This document shows, piece after piece, positions 13,301 to 25,387 of a DNA stretch of 64,000 bases; position 1 is the stretch's first letter, and each line of letters begins with the position of its first letter. The notes beneath the pieces were generated by a model. That model saw only the letters and a list, made by a program, of their open reading frames with translations. It ran no database searches and was not told the origin of the DNA. Source of the stretch: Numida meleagris (lineage: Eukaryota > Chordata > Aves > Galliformes > Numididae); assembly GCF_002078875.1 (NCBI RefSeq), contig NC_034409.1, positions 61,209,244 to 61,273,243 on the forward strand, read 5' to 3'. Made by a program: the position numbers and the translations under genes.

Positions 13301-14788
13301 GAAACAGATATGTATGCTCATTTCAATTTTGTATCTCAAGGAAACTTTGTCCTTCTGGCATTATTTACTTTTCTGAGTGTTGTAAAATCTACTTTTGGCT
13401 GATAGTACTGAGAATCACTTTTGGCTCTTCATAACCTCAAGATGGAATGGAAGAGAAAAGTCTGACTGCGGAAAAATCTAAAATACAGATTTTTCAGTAG
13501 TTTCTGAGCATTTTAATCTGTGAAGTTGATTTTTTTTCAACTATGGATCGTGCTAAAAATCCAGTATTGACCTGAAACTTTTCATTGTGTGGGAAGATTT
13601 AATATACAAGGATTTAATTTTACTTTTTATTTAGCATAATTTTTTATCCTCTTTGTCCTCTGCCCCCAGTTTCTGACTTAGTGATGTGATTTTTCCCTAG
13701 GAAAGTTTGCCCTCCTTTTCTTCTGTTCTAAACAGAATGTATTTTCACCAACTATCAAAGCTACCTCTGTATATTACTCAGTTATAGTGTCTCTATCTCT
13801 GAGCATAGCAGTTCCAAGGTTTTATAAAGCTGCTCATACCTTTAGGGGAGGTCCTGCAGGACCAGAGAACCTCTGCCCTTCCTTCCAGTCCAGCTCTGGG
13901 ATGATGGCCCTGATTACTCCCAAGGGCACGTACCTCACATTTTAGTCTCTTTGACATGGACCAGAGAATTAAAAATTGAGCCACCAGGTGGACTTCCCCA
14001 TTTTTAATTCTGCGAACAGTTAAGACTGTGACAGACATAAAAATCAGCTGCAGAATTTGGACCCTGCTGCCAACTTCCCCGGGGCTGGAAGCTGCGCCTC
14101 AGGCAGTGCTTTACACTCTGCCCTTCTCCAGAGTTGTCCGAAGCACGGATCTGGGCTTGAACTTCGGATGGGTGTTTGTGATCTGGGGTTTTGATTCCAT
14201 TTCATCTCTAAAGTTTCTTTTTCCAAACCCTTGGGCAGTTGCCCTTTCCTAGAACACATGCTGAGTGCAAGAAACACCCTTCTTAAAAAACACAAATACT
14301 CAGAAGAGGAATGCGGAGAACTGAAAGAGCTTCATCAAGCAGTGTTGTTTCTCTGAAAACCCTGCATAGGAAACCCTGGCCTCTGCACTCCCACAGCATT
14401 TGCTGTATTTATTTCTTCTCCTCCTCTCCAGATTGGGAGCACTTTCTGCCAAACAGAGCAAGGCTTTGTGAGATGAGGAACAGCTCGGCGTTTTGCAGCT
14501 TGTGAAATATGTGCTGCCTCCTTCTGAGAGCTGAATGCTCCCTTCTGCCCCTGCTGCCCCCCTAGAGCAGCCCTTCTTAGCAGTTCCCCTCTTCTTACCC
14601 TCTTTCAGGAAAAGGCTCCCAGCTCCTTGCAGAACAGGGGCAGAGCTAGTTTCACTTCAAAGGAGAGGAGAGACAAAGTGAAATTGGCTGCCAGAACGGA
14701 GGAGCGAGTGACAGAAGGGGTGGATGTATCCCCTGAAGCAGGGATCTTCCCTCCCGCTTTTCCCTCCCCAGCTCTTTCCCCGAGATGG

Positions 14789-14794
14789 ACTCAC
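14789..14794 (-). other. NINJ2: splice donor of NINJ2 intron 1
   Basis: The minus strand reads GTGAGT immediately after the last codon (CAA) of the first coding exon. This matches the U1 donor consensus and fixes the exon end in phase 0. Confidence 0.75.
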
Positions 14795-14827
14795 TTGCAG
14801 GTTGATGCTCTCCCCTTCTGAGGCCAT
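14795..14827 (-). CDS. NINJ2: NINJ2 (ninjurin-2), first coding exon, partial gene
   Basis: Read on the minus strand, this segment encodes MASEGESINLQ and runs straight into a consensus splice donor (CAA then GTGAGT), so the exon ends in phase 0 after 11 codons. Human NINJ2 starts MESARENIDLQ, the same length with the same IxLQ ending, and NINJ2 lies upstream of WNK1 on the opposite strand in human, as here. The ATG has a strong context (A at -3, G at +4). Ninjurin-2 is a small two-pass membrane protein and homophilic adhesion molecule induced in Schwann cells and neurons after nerve injury. This exon gives only the start of the cytosolic N-terminus. The conserved ninjurin core and the transmembrane segments are not found in the window and should lie left of base 1. 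The peptide is short, so the call rests on motif, donor, GC-rich promoter and synteny together. An in-frame upstream ATG at 14947 is an alternative start. Confidence 0.75.
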
Positions 14828-15250
14828 CCTGCTGCCCCCGGCTCCCTTCCCTGCAGACCGCACGAGGAGCGGGGCAATCTGCGCTCCCGGAGACACTCTC
14901 CTTGCTGGACCAGGCCTCTCAGCTGCTGGAACAGACCCACTATTCATTGGCCACGGCCGGCCGGCCGCCTTGGCATCGGCTGGGGGCTGAGAGAGGAGGT
15001 GGCAGCCAATGCTGCATTGTCCAGGCAGCGCGTGGAACAAGCGTTCCTCTTAGACTTTCCGTGACAGTCGTGTTCATGACATGTCCGTGCTACCTCTCAG
15101 AGCCCAGCTGAGCCTCGTGAGCTCACTTGGGCTGGGACGCAGGGTTGCAGCCAGTGTACCAAGTGGTTCCTGGCGTGGGCCGTGCGGCTGCAGCCGCGAT
15201 CCCTGGCTCGCTCAGCTCTTCAGCACGCAGCTGAGAGTGCAGATGAAAAA
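14828..15250 (-). promoter_or_regulatory. NINJ2: NINJ2 GC-rich promoter and 5' leader region
   Basis: GC and CpG content rise sharply over AT-rich surroundings, with CG-dense runs around 14860-14890, 14950-14980 and 15170-15215. This sits directly upstream of the minus-strand NINJ2 start codon. A CCAAT box reads on the minus strand at 14946-14950, and plus-strand CCAAT pentamers occur near 15005 and 15252. No TATA box lies near the start codon. The transcription start is not determinable from sequence, so the boundary between leader and promoter is open. The island is much weaker than the one at WNK1. Confidence 0.55.
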
Positions 15251-17809
15251 CCAATGGGTAAAGAGATTAGGTTCGGAAAGCTATGCCTGCTAGCTGCTGC
15301 CACAGCAAAGATATTGTTACGTCTGAAGTGAAATTTCCACTTTGCTCTGTTTATAGTCACTTCTTCTCATTTTTCCCCCTAGCCAAAATGCTCTTCCTTT
15401 TCCCTCCCCAACACGTTTTCTAGCTTAAATTTGATATGACTGGCCTTGGCCGAAATAAAATTCTACTTTTTGCTTAAGTCAAAAACAACTACAAATGACG
15501 CTGGAATGGAAATGTGTGCAGCCAGAATCAAATCACAGTGTAGGAAAATAAGTTATTACGATGTGGAATGCTTGGGCAGAAAAGTCAGTGCAATTCCCTA
15601 GATTCCAGAGAAACTCTGCTATTTTGTACCACCCGCAGATCAGGTCGGCTTCTTTGGCTTTTTGAAGGACAATTTCTCTAGTCACAGTAGCATGAAAAAT
15701 GTATGGTAAGTAACATACGCTGCTTAAACAGCTTAACCAAATGCATGTCCTAGTGCTCCAGCCTTATAAAAAGTGCTGACAACTCTGTCAGTAGACGATG
15801 CCGTTGCACTGATGCTTCCCAGCAAAAGGCCTGGTTTTGCAGTGATAATACCAGTGCTTCGTACTGCAAGTTCATTTCAAAGTGCTGATGAATTTAGTCC
15901 CCCTACATTCCTCTCAGATGGCTTTCTTTTTTTCCTTGCAGATGTATGAGCTGAAGCAGTGAGATATATCCAGTGAGCAAGCTAATACCATGCAGGAAAG
16001 CAGGATGAGGACGTGCCTCATCTGACCTTTAGGCTGTGGATGTGGAGCAGCTTGAGCCCACCTTGGCCAGAGATGCTGCAGCCTTGCCCAGCTCACACTG
16101 GGGCCAGCATCAGGCAGCTGGGAGCTGACCCAGCCACAGACATACCTGGGGCAAGGAAAGGGGCAGAGCCACATAGTTCCTATGGAGAAAGGCTACTGCC
16201 AAATTATCTTTCACTATGTGGCATGTCTATGTGGAGTTGATCGAGCTTACTTTCACCAGGGAGCAGTCAATAATTTTGAGAGATCCTTCTCCTTTAAGTC
16301 TGTTGGGCCATGTGGAAGGCTCACCTCCCTGGCTATTCTGTCTTACAGTAGAAGATAAAGCAACAACAGCTCTTCTGAAACGATAAGACAGAATTGTCAT
16401 TTGGGCCCAATCCGGGCCCCCATCCAACAGCTAGACAATCTAAACCAACAGCTTTCCTTCTAAAGTGTAATTCTGTCATTCTGTAAAGAATGACAGAAGC
16501 TACAACAAATGGCTTCTGTATTTTTGCTTTCATTTGTTTTGATAACAGAGTCAGCTTTTAGATTTAATTTTGTCTTCTGAAAGAGAATGACACAAAAGGC
16601 TTTGGTCCTCTTAAAAGATGCACTCTGTTTACGTGAATTTAGGTGTGGCTGATTCTATAATCGCAATGAAAGCCACCCTCATGGCTCCTACTCTTGAATG
16701 AGAGACTATGTCTTGCTGCTAGTGAAGAGCTTGTTTAAATGGAAAACAAAAGTGAGGGGCTGCTCCTTGCTCCTTTTCAGCACCTATTGGCTTTTTTTAT
16801 TTCTTTACTGAAAAGGACATTCTTTACTGAAAAGCTATCTGCTGCTTGCTGTCCTGATGGGAATCTATACGTTTACTAAAAACTCACTGTAAGTGCGCTG
16901 TTGCAGGGATGAAAATGTAGACATTTACCCGTTTTCAATTACTTTTCTTAGCATAGTCTAAAAAACTACGGTTGATCAGTTTATAAATAATATATTGTTT
17001 ATTAATAGATAATTTGCACTGGATGTGTGTCCACTGTGTTTGTTGAGGCCGCTCCCAGGAGTCATGAGGAGTTCATGCTATGCAGGTTTTTTTGTGAACA
17101 CATCTCCAACAAATGACCCATGAAGTCTGGTGAAAGTTTTTGAGTCCTTACACATGTCACAGGCATAAAAACAAGTCCAAAATAGCTTTTGGTGGTCAGA
17201 CAGGAATGAAGTATCCATCACTTTACTTGATAGATAAACAAAAATCACCAGTGAGCTAATTTCAGACAAGGCTGCGTGATATGTAAGAATGTAGCTTTTA
17301 AAACTATTTTTCTTATACGGTACCTAAATGCTATGCTACTTTTTTTATTTCCTTATGCTCTCCAGAGAGGTATTGCAAGAGCAATAATCTTGTGTAATGT
17401 CCTCAAACTACCTACAGAAATCCGTCACAGCTTACAGTAACTCTTGTGTCCTTCGCTTCTGTCAAACCTGATTCCCAGTTCACTCTCCCAAGATAGCATG
17501 AAGGAGTTTTTCTGCAAAGCACGTTAGTAGCAATGGCTATAACAACCACCCTTGGAGCGTCTGGAGCCAAACACATTAGAAAGGGAACACTTCAAACAAA
17601 AACATCCTTCTTGGAAGTTATTTGTACATATCACTAACAGCAAAGCTCAAAACTGGAAACTGTGAGGAGAGGGAGGTAGGTTTATTTTAACTCAAATTGT
17701 AATAGCTTACTAAGAAAGAATGCTTCCATGAACACAGATATAACTAAGATTTTCTTGTTCCTAAATTTGATGAATTTGATGAAAAGGATTAATTATCTTT
17801 CCAGTAATT

Positions 17810-17838
17810 GTTACGATGCCATAACACGCCATCGTAAC
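17810..17838. repeat. inverted repeat, 9-bp stem
   Basis: GTTACGATG at 17810-17818 pairs with CATCGTAAC at 17830-17838 across an 11-base loop. The CpG within each arm is unusual in this AT-rich intergenic DNA. Confidence 0.7.
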
Positions 17839-19198
17839 GGTTCAAAGATTAAGTATAGAAAATGCAATGTGACTTCTAAAAGAGATTCTGACATGAGTGG
17901 CAGCACCCACTAGTTTTAGGCTTAATGATCCCCCCTCTCACACTCTGTTTTTATCGCACAAGATATGTGAGAAACCTCCAAGACCGGACTGGTTTTGATT
18001 TGGTTAGAATCTTGGGTGATATATACAGGAGATGAATGGGGAAAGTGCAGTGTTCCTTGAAAGGAGGGTGGGGAGGACTTGGGGCATGACGAAGAACAAG
18101 TATATGATTTCCCTTGCAAGATCAGCCCACACTAGCTGAGGGCAGAGGGGAGGCTCTGCAGAACAGCCATGTTCCCTTGGGAGGAGCATTCATGGTAAAG
18201 TTGCTCATTTCCACCCCCGTCATCTTCCTTCCCATATGCCAGCCAAACTGTTTGTGCAGCCACCCAAGAAACCAGACAGAGAACTTATTCCAGCTGGAAA
18301 AAATATATATATACATTTGGCCATTTCTTTGGCTGGGATCAAATCTCTGACCTGGTTCTGCACGTAACTGCACAAACACTTACGCTGGCAATAGCAAGGG
18401 TGCCCAGTGGGGAATGGAAAATGCTGCCGGGAGTGGAGAAGGGTGGGGACGAGCCGGTTCAAGCAGCATTGCTGCTGAATGTGTAACCATGGCACAGCAG
18501 TGCTGGTGCCATCAGTGGAGCTGGCCAATGCAGAGGAAATGTGGGAAGAAGAGCTGCAGTTCTCAGGCCTCAGCACTGGCCTGCAGAGACCGCTGGCAGC
18601 AAAAAGCCATGCTGCCCAAAGATTAATATGAGAATTTCTCTTCTCCATCACTCTCAGATTTCTTGTGGTGCTTAGGAGAGAACCATAATCAAGACCACAA
18701 GAATTCCTGTAGGACAACTACACTTCTAGCCAAGCAGTTAAGAGGGCAACTTCACTTCTTAACCCTTCCCAGGCCTTGATTTTGTGTTGTAAACATGGCT
18801 GTATTTTGCCTTTGAGACAACCTCTCTCCACTCTATAATTTTGGGCCTCCTCTTCACTATATCAAGAAAGGAGGATCCTCATGATCTGTTATGGATGTAT
18901 ATCCTCTGAGGGTATGAAAAGAGCCTGGTTTGTTTTGCTTTACAGAATGAAAAACAAGAGGGATACCGATACCAACTTCTAAGATGGATAATATCAAGGA
19001 GATGGAAGCACAGCATTAGCACAGGAACCAATCAATAAACTGGCCAAGAAGAAAATGCTAGGTTAGAAATCATAAGAAGGTCCTTGGCTGCCTAAGTGAT
19101 GATGTTCTGGAGAAGCCAGCCAGCGAGAGTGGTAAGGACAAGCAACTAAACTAGCCTGGAGATGGATGTTGCTTAGCCTGCTGAGGGGATTACCTGGT

Positions 19199-19227
19199 AT
19201 CATAGAATCATAGAACCATAGAATGGC
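19199..19227 (-). repeat. short CR1 3'-terminal remnant
   Basis: Only the terminal repeats survive (three tandem CATAGAAT/CATAGAAC-type units followed by GG). No CR1 body is recognisable beyond them, so this is a severely 5'-truncated insertion or a decayed copy. Confidence 0.6.
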
Positions 19228-19534
19228 AATGTGGTAGAGCGTGCCACAGCAAAAGCGAAGGCAAGCAACTATATAGCCAAAAGGTTCATTTTTGGTTGTA
19301 TATTCAGAAGCATTAGTCCCATTGTTTTTCAATGAATGGCAGGGTTCTAGCTCCTAGCTGGCAAAACTAGCATCATCTTTAACAGAAGAGAACCACAGAA
19401 CATAGCTGGAAAGGTAACCATTATAAGGAAGGCTCTGGAGACTGAGAACACAAAGATGCAAGCATATTTCTAAAATTCTCCCAAAGGGTGACAAATAAAC
19501 ATGTACTTACCCAATGAATCATTAAATTATAAGA

Positions 19535-19985
19535 AAGCAAGGCTAGAAAGGATTTTGAATGGTCACAGATTGCTTCTCCTGTACCAGCAGCTCAGTGATG
19601 CTTGTCCCATTGGCACAGATGTTACCCCATCCTGCTCCAAAATCATTCTAGCTGTGGAGATTACCAAGGTATCTCATCCGAGTGCTTCAGTATCACAACC
19701 CTTACAGCTAGAAATGGTTTTGCTGATGCCCAACTTAATAAATAAATATATGAGCCTTGCTACAATTTTAGCCTGTTACTCTTATTCTCTCCATGTGGGA
19801 GAGAAAAGATTATTTCCTTCCTCTTTGCTGTGGTGGTTTACATTTTTGAGGACTGCTATCATGTCTTTTTTTCAGCCTTCTCTATATTTAAAGAAGCAAA
19901 AATTCTTTTGCTGTTTCCTCACAGATTACATTTCATAGATCACCAAGTGTTCTTGTTGCCCTCTGAACTCTTGTCAATTGAATAA
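19535..19985 (-). repeat. probable ancient CR1-type LINE fragment
   Basis: The end of the stretch has 'TTGCTGTTTCCTCACAGATT', then a run ending 'TTCTTGTTGCCCTCTGAACTC' near 19950-19970. These match the 'CTTTCCTCATAGGT...GATCATTCTTGTTGCCCTCCTCTGGACTCT' block of old CR1 elements in reverse orientation, and upstream blocks ('GCTATCATGTCTTTTTTTCAGCCTTCTCT' region, 19855-19885) are in the right order. A 145-codon plus-strand frame over it (19501-19938) is therefore read as a chance antisense frame. Confidence 0.45.
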
Positions 19986-21531
19986 TTGGGGAGCTTTGAA
20001 CTGTTGGCAGCCTGCATTCATTTAGCTCAGGTGAAAATAGTCATAGTGATGCAAGGGAGAGAAAGAATAGTGGAATAATCTTCTTTGTATTTGGTCCGAT
20101 AAGAGGAGCCTAGGGCACAGACTGAAACTTTTGAGGGATCCAAGAAAGAGTGAATTTTCTGTCTGTCCTTGAGAGAAAATCAGTAATTCCAGCTAGACAG
20201 ACAGGATGCCTGCTAGACAAGGAAGATTCTTGCAGCACTCTTCAAATTTTCAAAATGTTGTGGTAAGCCACAATCAGAAAGGGAGAATAAATAGATTGAA
20301 GGTGGATCAGGCTGTAGGGAGCCCAAGGTCACCTCCTGACCACCATCTGAAGGTCATGTAGCTAAGTGACTACTGATAATTCCCAGAAATCCTAGAAGCT
20401 CAGGCTTGCTTTAGCTCTCAAAGGAATAATTTGGAGTGGTGAAGCTGTATGCAACTTGGGGGGAAGTTCTTGAAGCCTGAACACTGTTTCCTGGATGTCA
20501 GGCTGTTGGCATTTATCTTCCTTAGTCAAACACCTGCTATTGCAAAGGTAAGTTATAACCATTAATTAACCACAGGTCTCACAGAGGAAGGCAACACTCC
20601 AGAAGTTGGGAGCCCATTGAGGCTACAGTCTGACTGGCAATTCCTTGGGGGCCCAGGTGGACAAAGAGCTCCCACATTGATCTCATACGTAGTCTGTGAG
20701 AGGTTAGAAAGGGGTTATGTGCACTCAGCCATGGCCTACACAAATTACAGGTTGCTTCACGTTCTCTTTTCATCTCATTAGTTCAAGACAGACCAATCCC
20801 TGAAACTTCTCCAGCAGTGGTGGGTCAGGAGGCACGCACGTGTGCCTGCACACGCATGGAGGCACACACCCTGGTTACATGATCATTGCTAATGTTGCGT
20901 GGTCCTTCACAGTCATAACAAATTCTTTTTTTCTGAGTCCTCCTATGATTACCTAACCATCTCCGTGAAACTTCTGAACCAGAAATTTGCTGCTGTCTAA
21001 ACTTCCCTGTGGATATTTCTACTGACTTCAGCACTTACAGTCTTGATCCATATCTGAGTTGGGCCTCAGCAGCGTTTCTCAGCCTTGCTGTGCCTGGCAG
21101 CTTTGAGAGCCATTTCCCAGCTTAAAGTTTGGAAAGTTCAGCTAATTAAGACTCTTAATGTGTTTCTTTGCTTTTCTTCTGGAAGTCTCTTCTGAATCTG
21201 GCCCTTAGGAAATGGTCAAGGTTAGGATTTTTTGCCCTTCTTGCCCCTTTCTGTATGGTACTCTTCCCAGTGTTCCTCTCTGCCTGAATGGAATCTTTCC
21301 CAAATCTGACCCTGGCAGCAGAGCTTGCCATGAGCACATTTCATACTCCGAACAAATGCTGCAAAACTCCCAGTGTGCCAGTAGTGTGTCACCTGTATGT
21401 CATTTTTTCTCAGGAGCCTAGAACTCGAAGCTCAAGTTATTGCCTGTACAGAGTAATTCAGAACATCCAGATCACTCTCATTCACTTCAGCTGGAGCTAG
21501 TCTAATAAATTTAGCAGAAAGTGAACAAACT

Positions 21532-21557
21532 TCCTTCAACTAACTCCTTCAGCTAAC
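21532..21557. repeat. 13-bp direct tandem duplication
   Basis: TCCTTCAACTAAC is followed directly by TCCTTCAGCTAAC, one mismatch. It lies just upstream of the LTR-like fragment. Confidence 0.8.
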
Positions 21558-21599
21558 TCCTCCCAGTGCCCTGAGAGCTGACCCAAGGACAAGTGAGGG

Positions 21600-21765
21600 G
21601 TACATCTGGAAATGACATGTTAATGGCATTCCCTTCTGCTTATTCCCACCTTAACACCACACTCCAGCTATAAAAGAAACCCTCAGCCTTGCTTACTGTC
21701 TCCCTTCCCCCATCTGTGCACTCCTGACAGAGTTCCCAAATAAACCTTGAAACCCACTATCAGTT
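21600..21765 (+). mobile_element. LTR-like fragment with TATA box and poly(A) signal
   Basis: A TATAAAAG at 21669-21676 is followed 70 bases later by AATAAA at 21739-21744, with a pyrimidine-rich segment between. This is the compact U3-R-U5 arrangement of a retroviral-type LTR. I cannot identify flanking target-site duplications, a primer-binding site or any gag/pol frame nearby, so it would be a solo LTR or fragment. It could equally be a coincidental promoter-like arrangement. Confidence 0.3.
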
Positions 21766-24700
21766 GTAAAACCTCTAATCAATGAAAGACACAGGAGCCA
21801 GTAATATGAAACCCTTTGCCTCAAGATTTCAGTGCTTCTTGCTGAACATCAATCTTTGAGGTCAGGTATTTGAGCTGCTGTTTGGCTTGATGCTCGATGA
21901 ATGCAAAGTCAAACAAGGGACAAGCCTGAGTGGGTTTACAAGGCAAGCAGCATCCTGACTCACAGCCAAATGGACACTAAAAGGGCATAACTGGGTAGGG
22001 ACAGCAGGGAAACAGAGGGAGAGATTTTGTACAGAGGAAAGAGGGACCTGAAGCATTGGGCTGCTTTGCTCCCAGGTGTTGATGAAAAACAGCCAGCTCC
22101 AAAAGCAACGACTGCGAGTAACAAAAGACATAATTTGCAGTGAAGCGTTTTAAGGGCAAAGCATGTGAAAGATAGCTAAAGATAATGCCTCCTACAAAGT
22201 CCCTTTAAGTCCACAGAATGTCCTCTTGCCTAAGGTGAGCTTAAGAGCAGACCAGAAGGGAGAGAGCAGTGGGGGATAGAATTCTGCTGATGTTTGAGAC
22301 AGGGAAGAGGGGATACTCAGGGAGGTAAAACTATAGCTACAATGGGATGAGATTAAACCAGCAGCACCTGGCTATTAAATAAAAAGTGCCAGGTTTTTGG
22401 TGTCATGTCTCTGGGAAGAGAAAGACCCATGTTTTTATGATGGCCCTAATTTGAAGTGATTCAGCTCTGGAAAGTGCACTGCGACAAGAGAAAATAATTG
22501 ATTTTTTATGGTGGAAGGTGGGATTAGGAAACTTAATGCCACTGTCATATCCATGTGTTCTTCAGTGTCCTCTTGCTTTCTTGCTGCTGGGTTCCAGGGG
22601 AAAACAGAATTTTCTGTCCCGTAAATAATTTCTGTAGGGGCATTTATGGTTACACTGTTCCTCCCTGATAGGATCTTACCCGCAACAAATGGAGATGAAG
22701 AGGTTTTAATGTCTGCTCTCTTCAAACAGCTTTATCAACAAACAGCTGAGAACTGTTTACATTTTAAAGACAGCCTATTTAGTTAAAATGCCATGTGTTC
22801 CAAGTACTGCTGTTACCACAATGCCTCGGGTCAAGTCCAGGAATACAAAGTGCAATAATGTATATTATTGAGAGGTCATGTTACTGAGGACTGTTTAGAG
22901 ACTCATGCAACCCACCCTGAAGTCACAGCAAGGGCTTTTCTTTGGCTCTGAGGGCTTGAGAGCAGGCACATACCAACCCAGGAGCTAGGTACAAAATATT
23001 TATTTATTTGCTGACAAAATTCCTTCTTGGGCTGCAAATTGCAAATCAAAACCTCGTGCTTAATCTGGTTTGAGAAGTATTTCATATTGCACGGAGCAGA
23101 TACAAGAGCTAGTCAAACATTTTTGCTTTGGCTTTGCCACTTCCACACCATTTGTGATATTTGTGAGCAGCCCTTTTAGAAATCTTTTGCTTCCTGATGG
23201 AATGGGAGAATTTCGGGCCTGAGAATAAGTTCTGATAATCCCCAGCCTCTACAGTTTTCACTCTGAATCAGACACAAGTATATTGTTGGTGTGGCTCCAA
23301 AAGGCTTTGCTGGAATCCCTCTGATTTACACCCATATGAGATCAGCATTAGGCCCCAGTGTTTTCATTTTTCATTTGTTATTCTTGGCCCTACTGTCCTT
23401 TTACCACTGTTGAATACAATGTTCCTAAAACACCAGATGTGCTTGTGAGATGAGGGAATACTGCGAAACAAAAACATAAATAGATCACTGGGATTCGCTA
23501 AACAAAGCGTGGTTTTCTTTTGCCCTGCAGTCTTAATGCTGAGCTTTCATACCAGTATAACTGCATTTATTTCTACAGGACTGTTTCTGATTACAGTTGG
23601 GAAGTGAAGTTTTAATCCTTTCTAGTATAAGGACTTCTGTTACAGCAGCTCCTTATCAGGGTCATTGTGCTAAGCTCAGCACTAGCTTGTGTAATGACTG
23701 ATGCTTAAAAATATGACATTAGCCATGGATTGTGTACAAGTTCTGGCTTTCCTGTCACTTTTCTAGTATTTCATTCATACTACTTACTGGTTCCATATTC
23801 TTATGGGATTATTATTTCTCTTTCACTACTGGCTAAGTGACACATAACTCCCTTAGTGAGATACTGGCTAAATAGCAATACCTGTTATCACATAGTTTAT
23901 ACCTGTTAAAACTGGTGGGAGATCCAAATCTGCCCCAATACTCCTTGATGTAGGAGGAAGAGCAGGTTCAAATCTGCAGAGTGCTGACCACTCCAAACTG
24001 AAATAGCAAAGCACTGAGCAAAGTGCTGAGCTTTAGGTGAATGAGTAATGTGACCAAATGACCTGACTGTCTGACTTGCACAGCCAAGCCCTGTGTGAAC
24101 ACGGAGGCCAAGGCTGTGTGATCACCTGTAGCTTTTCTTGCTCAAACCTGAGATCTAGGTGCTACAGCCAGCTCCTCAGTCATCTGTTTAAAGGTCTGAG
24201 CACCTTCACTGGCTGCGGAAGTTGCAGGGAGTTGTTTTCTCCCACCTAGAGGTAAGTCATTCATTGTTGCCACTGAAGACCTGGCTGCAGGTAAGGGAAA
24301 AGAATGATTAAGGGGAAAAAAAGCAACAACCCGAGAGCATCAGCAACGGTATCCTTCTGTGTATCCCATCAGGAATTTTAGTTTGTAAGGGTGAGCTGTT
24401 GCTAAGAATTGCTTATCTTTAATTAGTCTTTGGGGATGATAAATGTTTTGAAACATTTCTAATAGAACTCTCAGTCCTGCAGGAAGCAGCAGTAAATTTT
24501 GTATTTTAAAGTCACATTTTGCTCTCATTTGTACTGCAGTATATTTGGAACTGGTCATTTATGTCAGAAATCTATCTCAAATTAACACTGGTGCAGGTGA
24601 TGGCAGAGTCTACTCTAGTGAGTATCCACTTTTTGCTGCTCCTATGAATCAACATTCAAATGAAGCAACAGGAGCAAGACCCAACCCTTTCCTGCATGGG

Positions 24701-24981
24701 AGTGAGAAAGAGCATGTCCAAATGACAGCATGTCCGTCCTGCTTGAGCTGTGAATCAGAGGTCTGCCAAGAGGTGGAAAAAGTGCTCCCCTTGCTCCAGC
24801 CTTGCTTCACAGGGATCCAAAAGCGACTCAGATCCTTTGGCAGAAAGTACAGACCGTGAGGCAGAGGCCTACAGGGGGGGATTGCATCAGGATGGACATT
24901 TATTACGTCCACTTCTTCAGACATACACTCTTCTTATGAGGTACTGCAAATTCATGTGGGCCTAGTCCCCCCTCTACTTAG

Positions 24982-25017
24982 AAAAAAAAAAAGAAAAGAA
25001 AGAAAGAAAGAAAGAAA
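24982..25017. repeat. poly-A and GAAA microsatellite
   Basis: An A-run passes into (GAAA)n, ending just before ATTTGAGAG. Confidence 0.9.
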
Positions 25018-25229
25018 TTTGAGAGCAGTGTTGGCAGTACTTTGCTGTGAGCCGATTTCTAGTACATTGTTTAGCAGGCAGAGTGGTTTGCGTGGTGGTG
25101 GCAGCTCTGAAACCAAGAATTTAACTGAGTCAGTTAAAATCCTGTATCACTTTCTGGACTTCTTCAAAATGTTAATCTCTCTTATTCTGATAACATTCTT
25201 GATGGGTAATTGATTAATTTGTGCCTAAT

Positions 25230-25387
25230 ATGCCCAGGGAAGTGGTGGAGTCATCATCCCTGGTGGTGTTCAAGAACCGTGTGGATGTGGCACTGCGGGA
25301 CATGGTTGGTGGGCATAGTTGGGATGGGTTGGTGGTTGGACTAGATGATTTGAGTGTTTTTTTCCAGCCAATCCAATGATTCTATTC
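25230..25387 (+). repeat. CR1 LINE 3' fragment
   Basis: Plus orientation. It begins near 'TGCCCAGGGAAGTGGTGGAG', continues with 'GGTGTTCAAGAACCGTGTGG', 'ATGTGGCACTG', 'GGTTGGTGGTTGGACTAGAT', and ends 'CCAATGATTCTATTCG'. It is the same CR1 subfamily signature ('guarded' GTGGATGTGGCACT) as the copies at 13121 and 30029. Confidence 0.9.

Larger units (their letters stand above)
1..14794 (-). other. NINJ2: NINJ2 intron 1 (left part, continues beyond window)
   Basis: This non-coding stretch follows the NINJ2 exon 1 donor. I looked on the minus strand for a continuation carrying the conserved ninjurin core (NHYA, KKS, AESMLD-type motifs) and found none, so exon 2 probably lies outside the window. 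The human gene also has a very large first intron. Contents are CR1 fragments near 178 and 13121, a possible older CR1 near 12315, pyrimidine tracts, and otherwise unremarkable AT-rich DNA. Open frames here, including a 149-codon minus-strand frame at 7471-7920, show no recognisable domain or splice context. Confidence 0.6.

Noticed and set aside
18220..18717. 165-codon minus-strand open frame
   Set aside because: No domain, no codon pattern distinct from neighbours, no splice signals in register; treated as chance.
19501..19938. 145-codon plus-strand open frame
   Set aside because: It lies antisense over an ancient CR1-like fragment and has no protein motif.
23960..23980. GGTTCAAATCTG, resembling a tRNA B box
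   Set aside because: No matching A box or cloverleaf arms at the right spacing.
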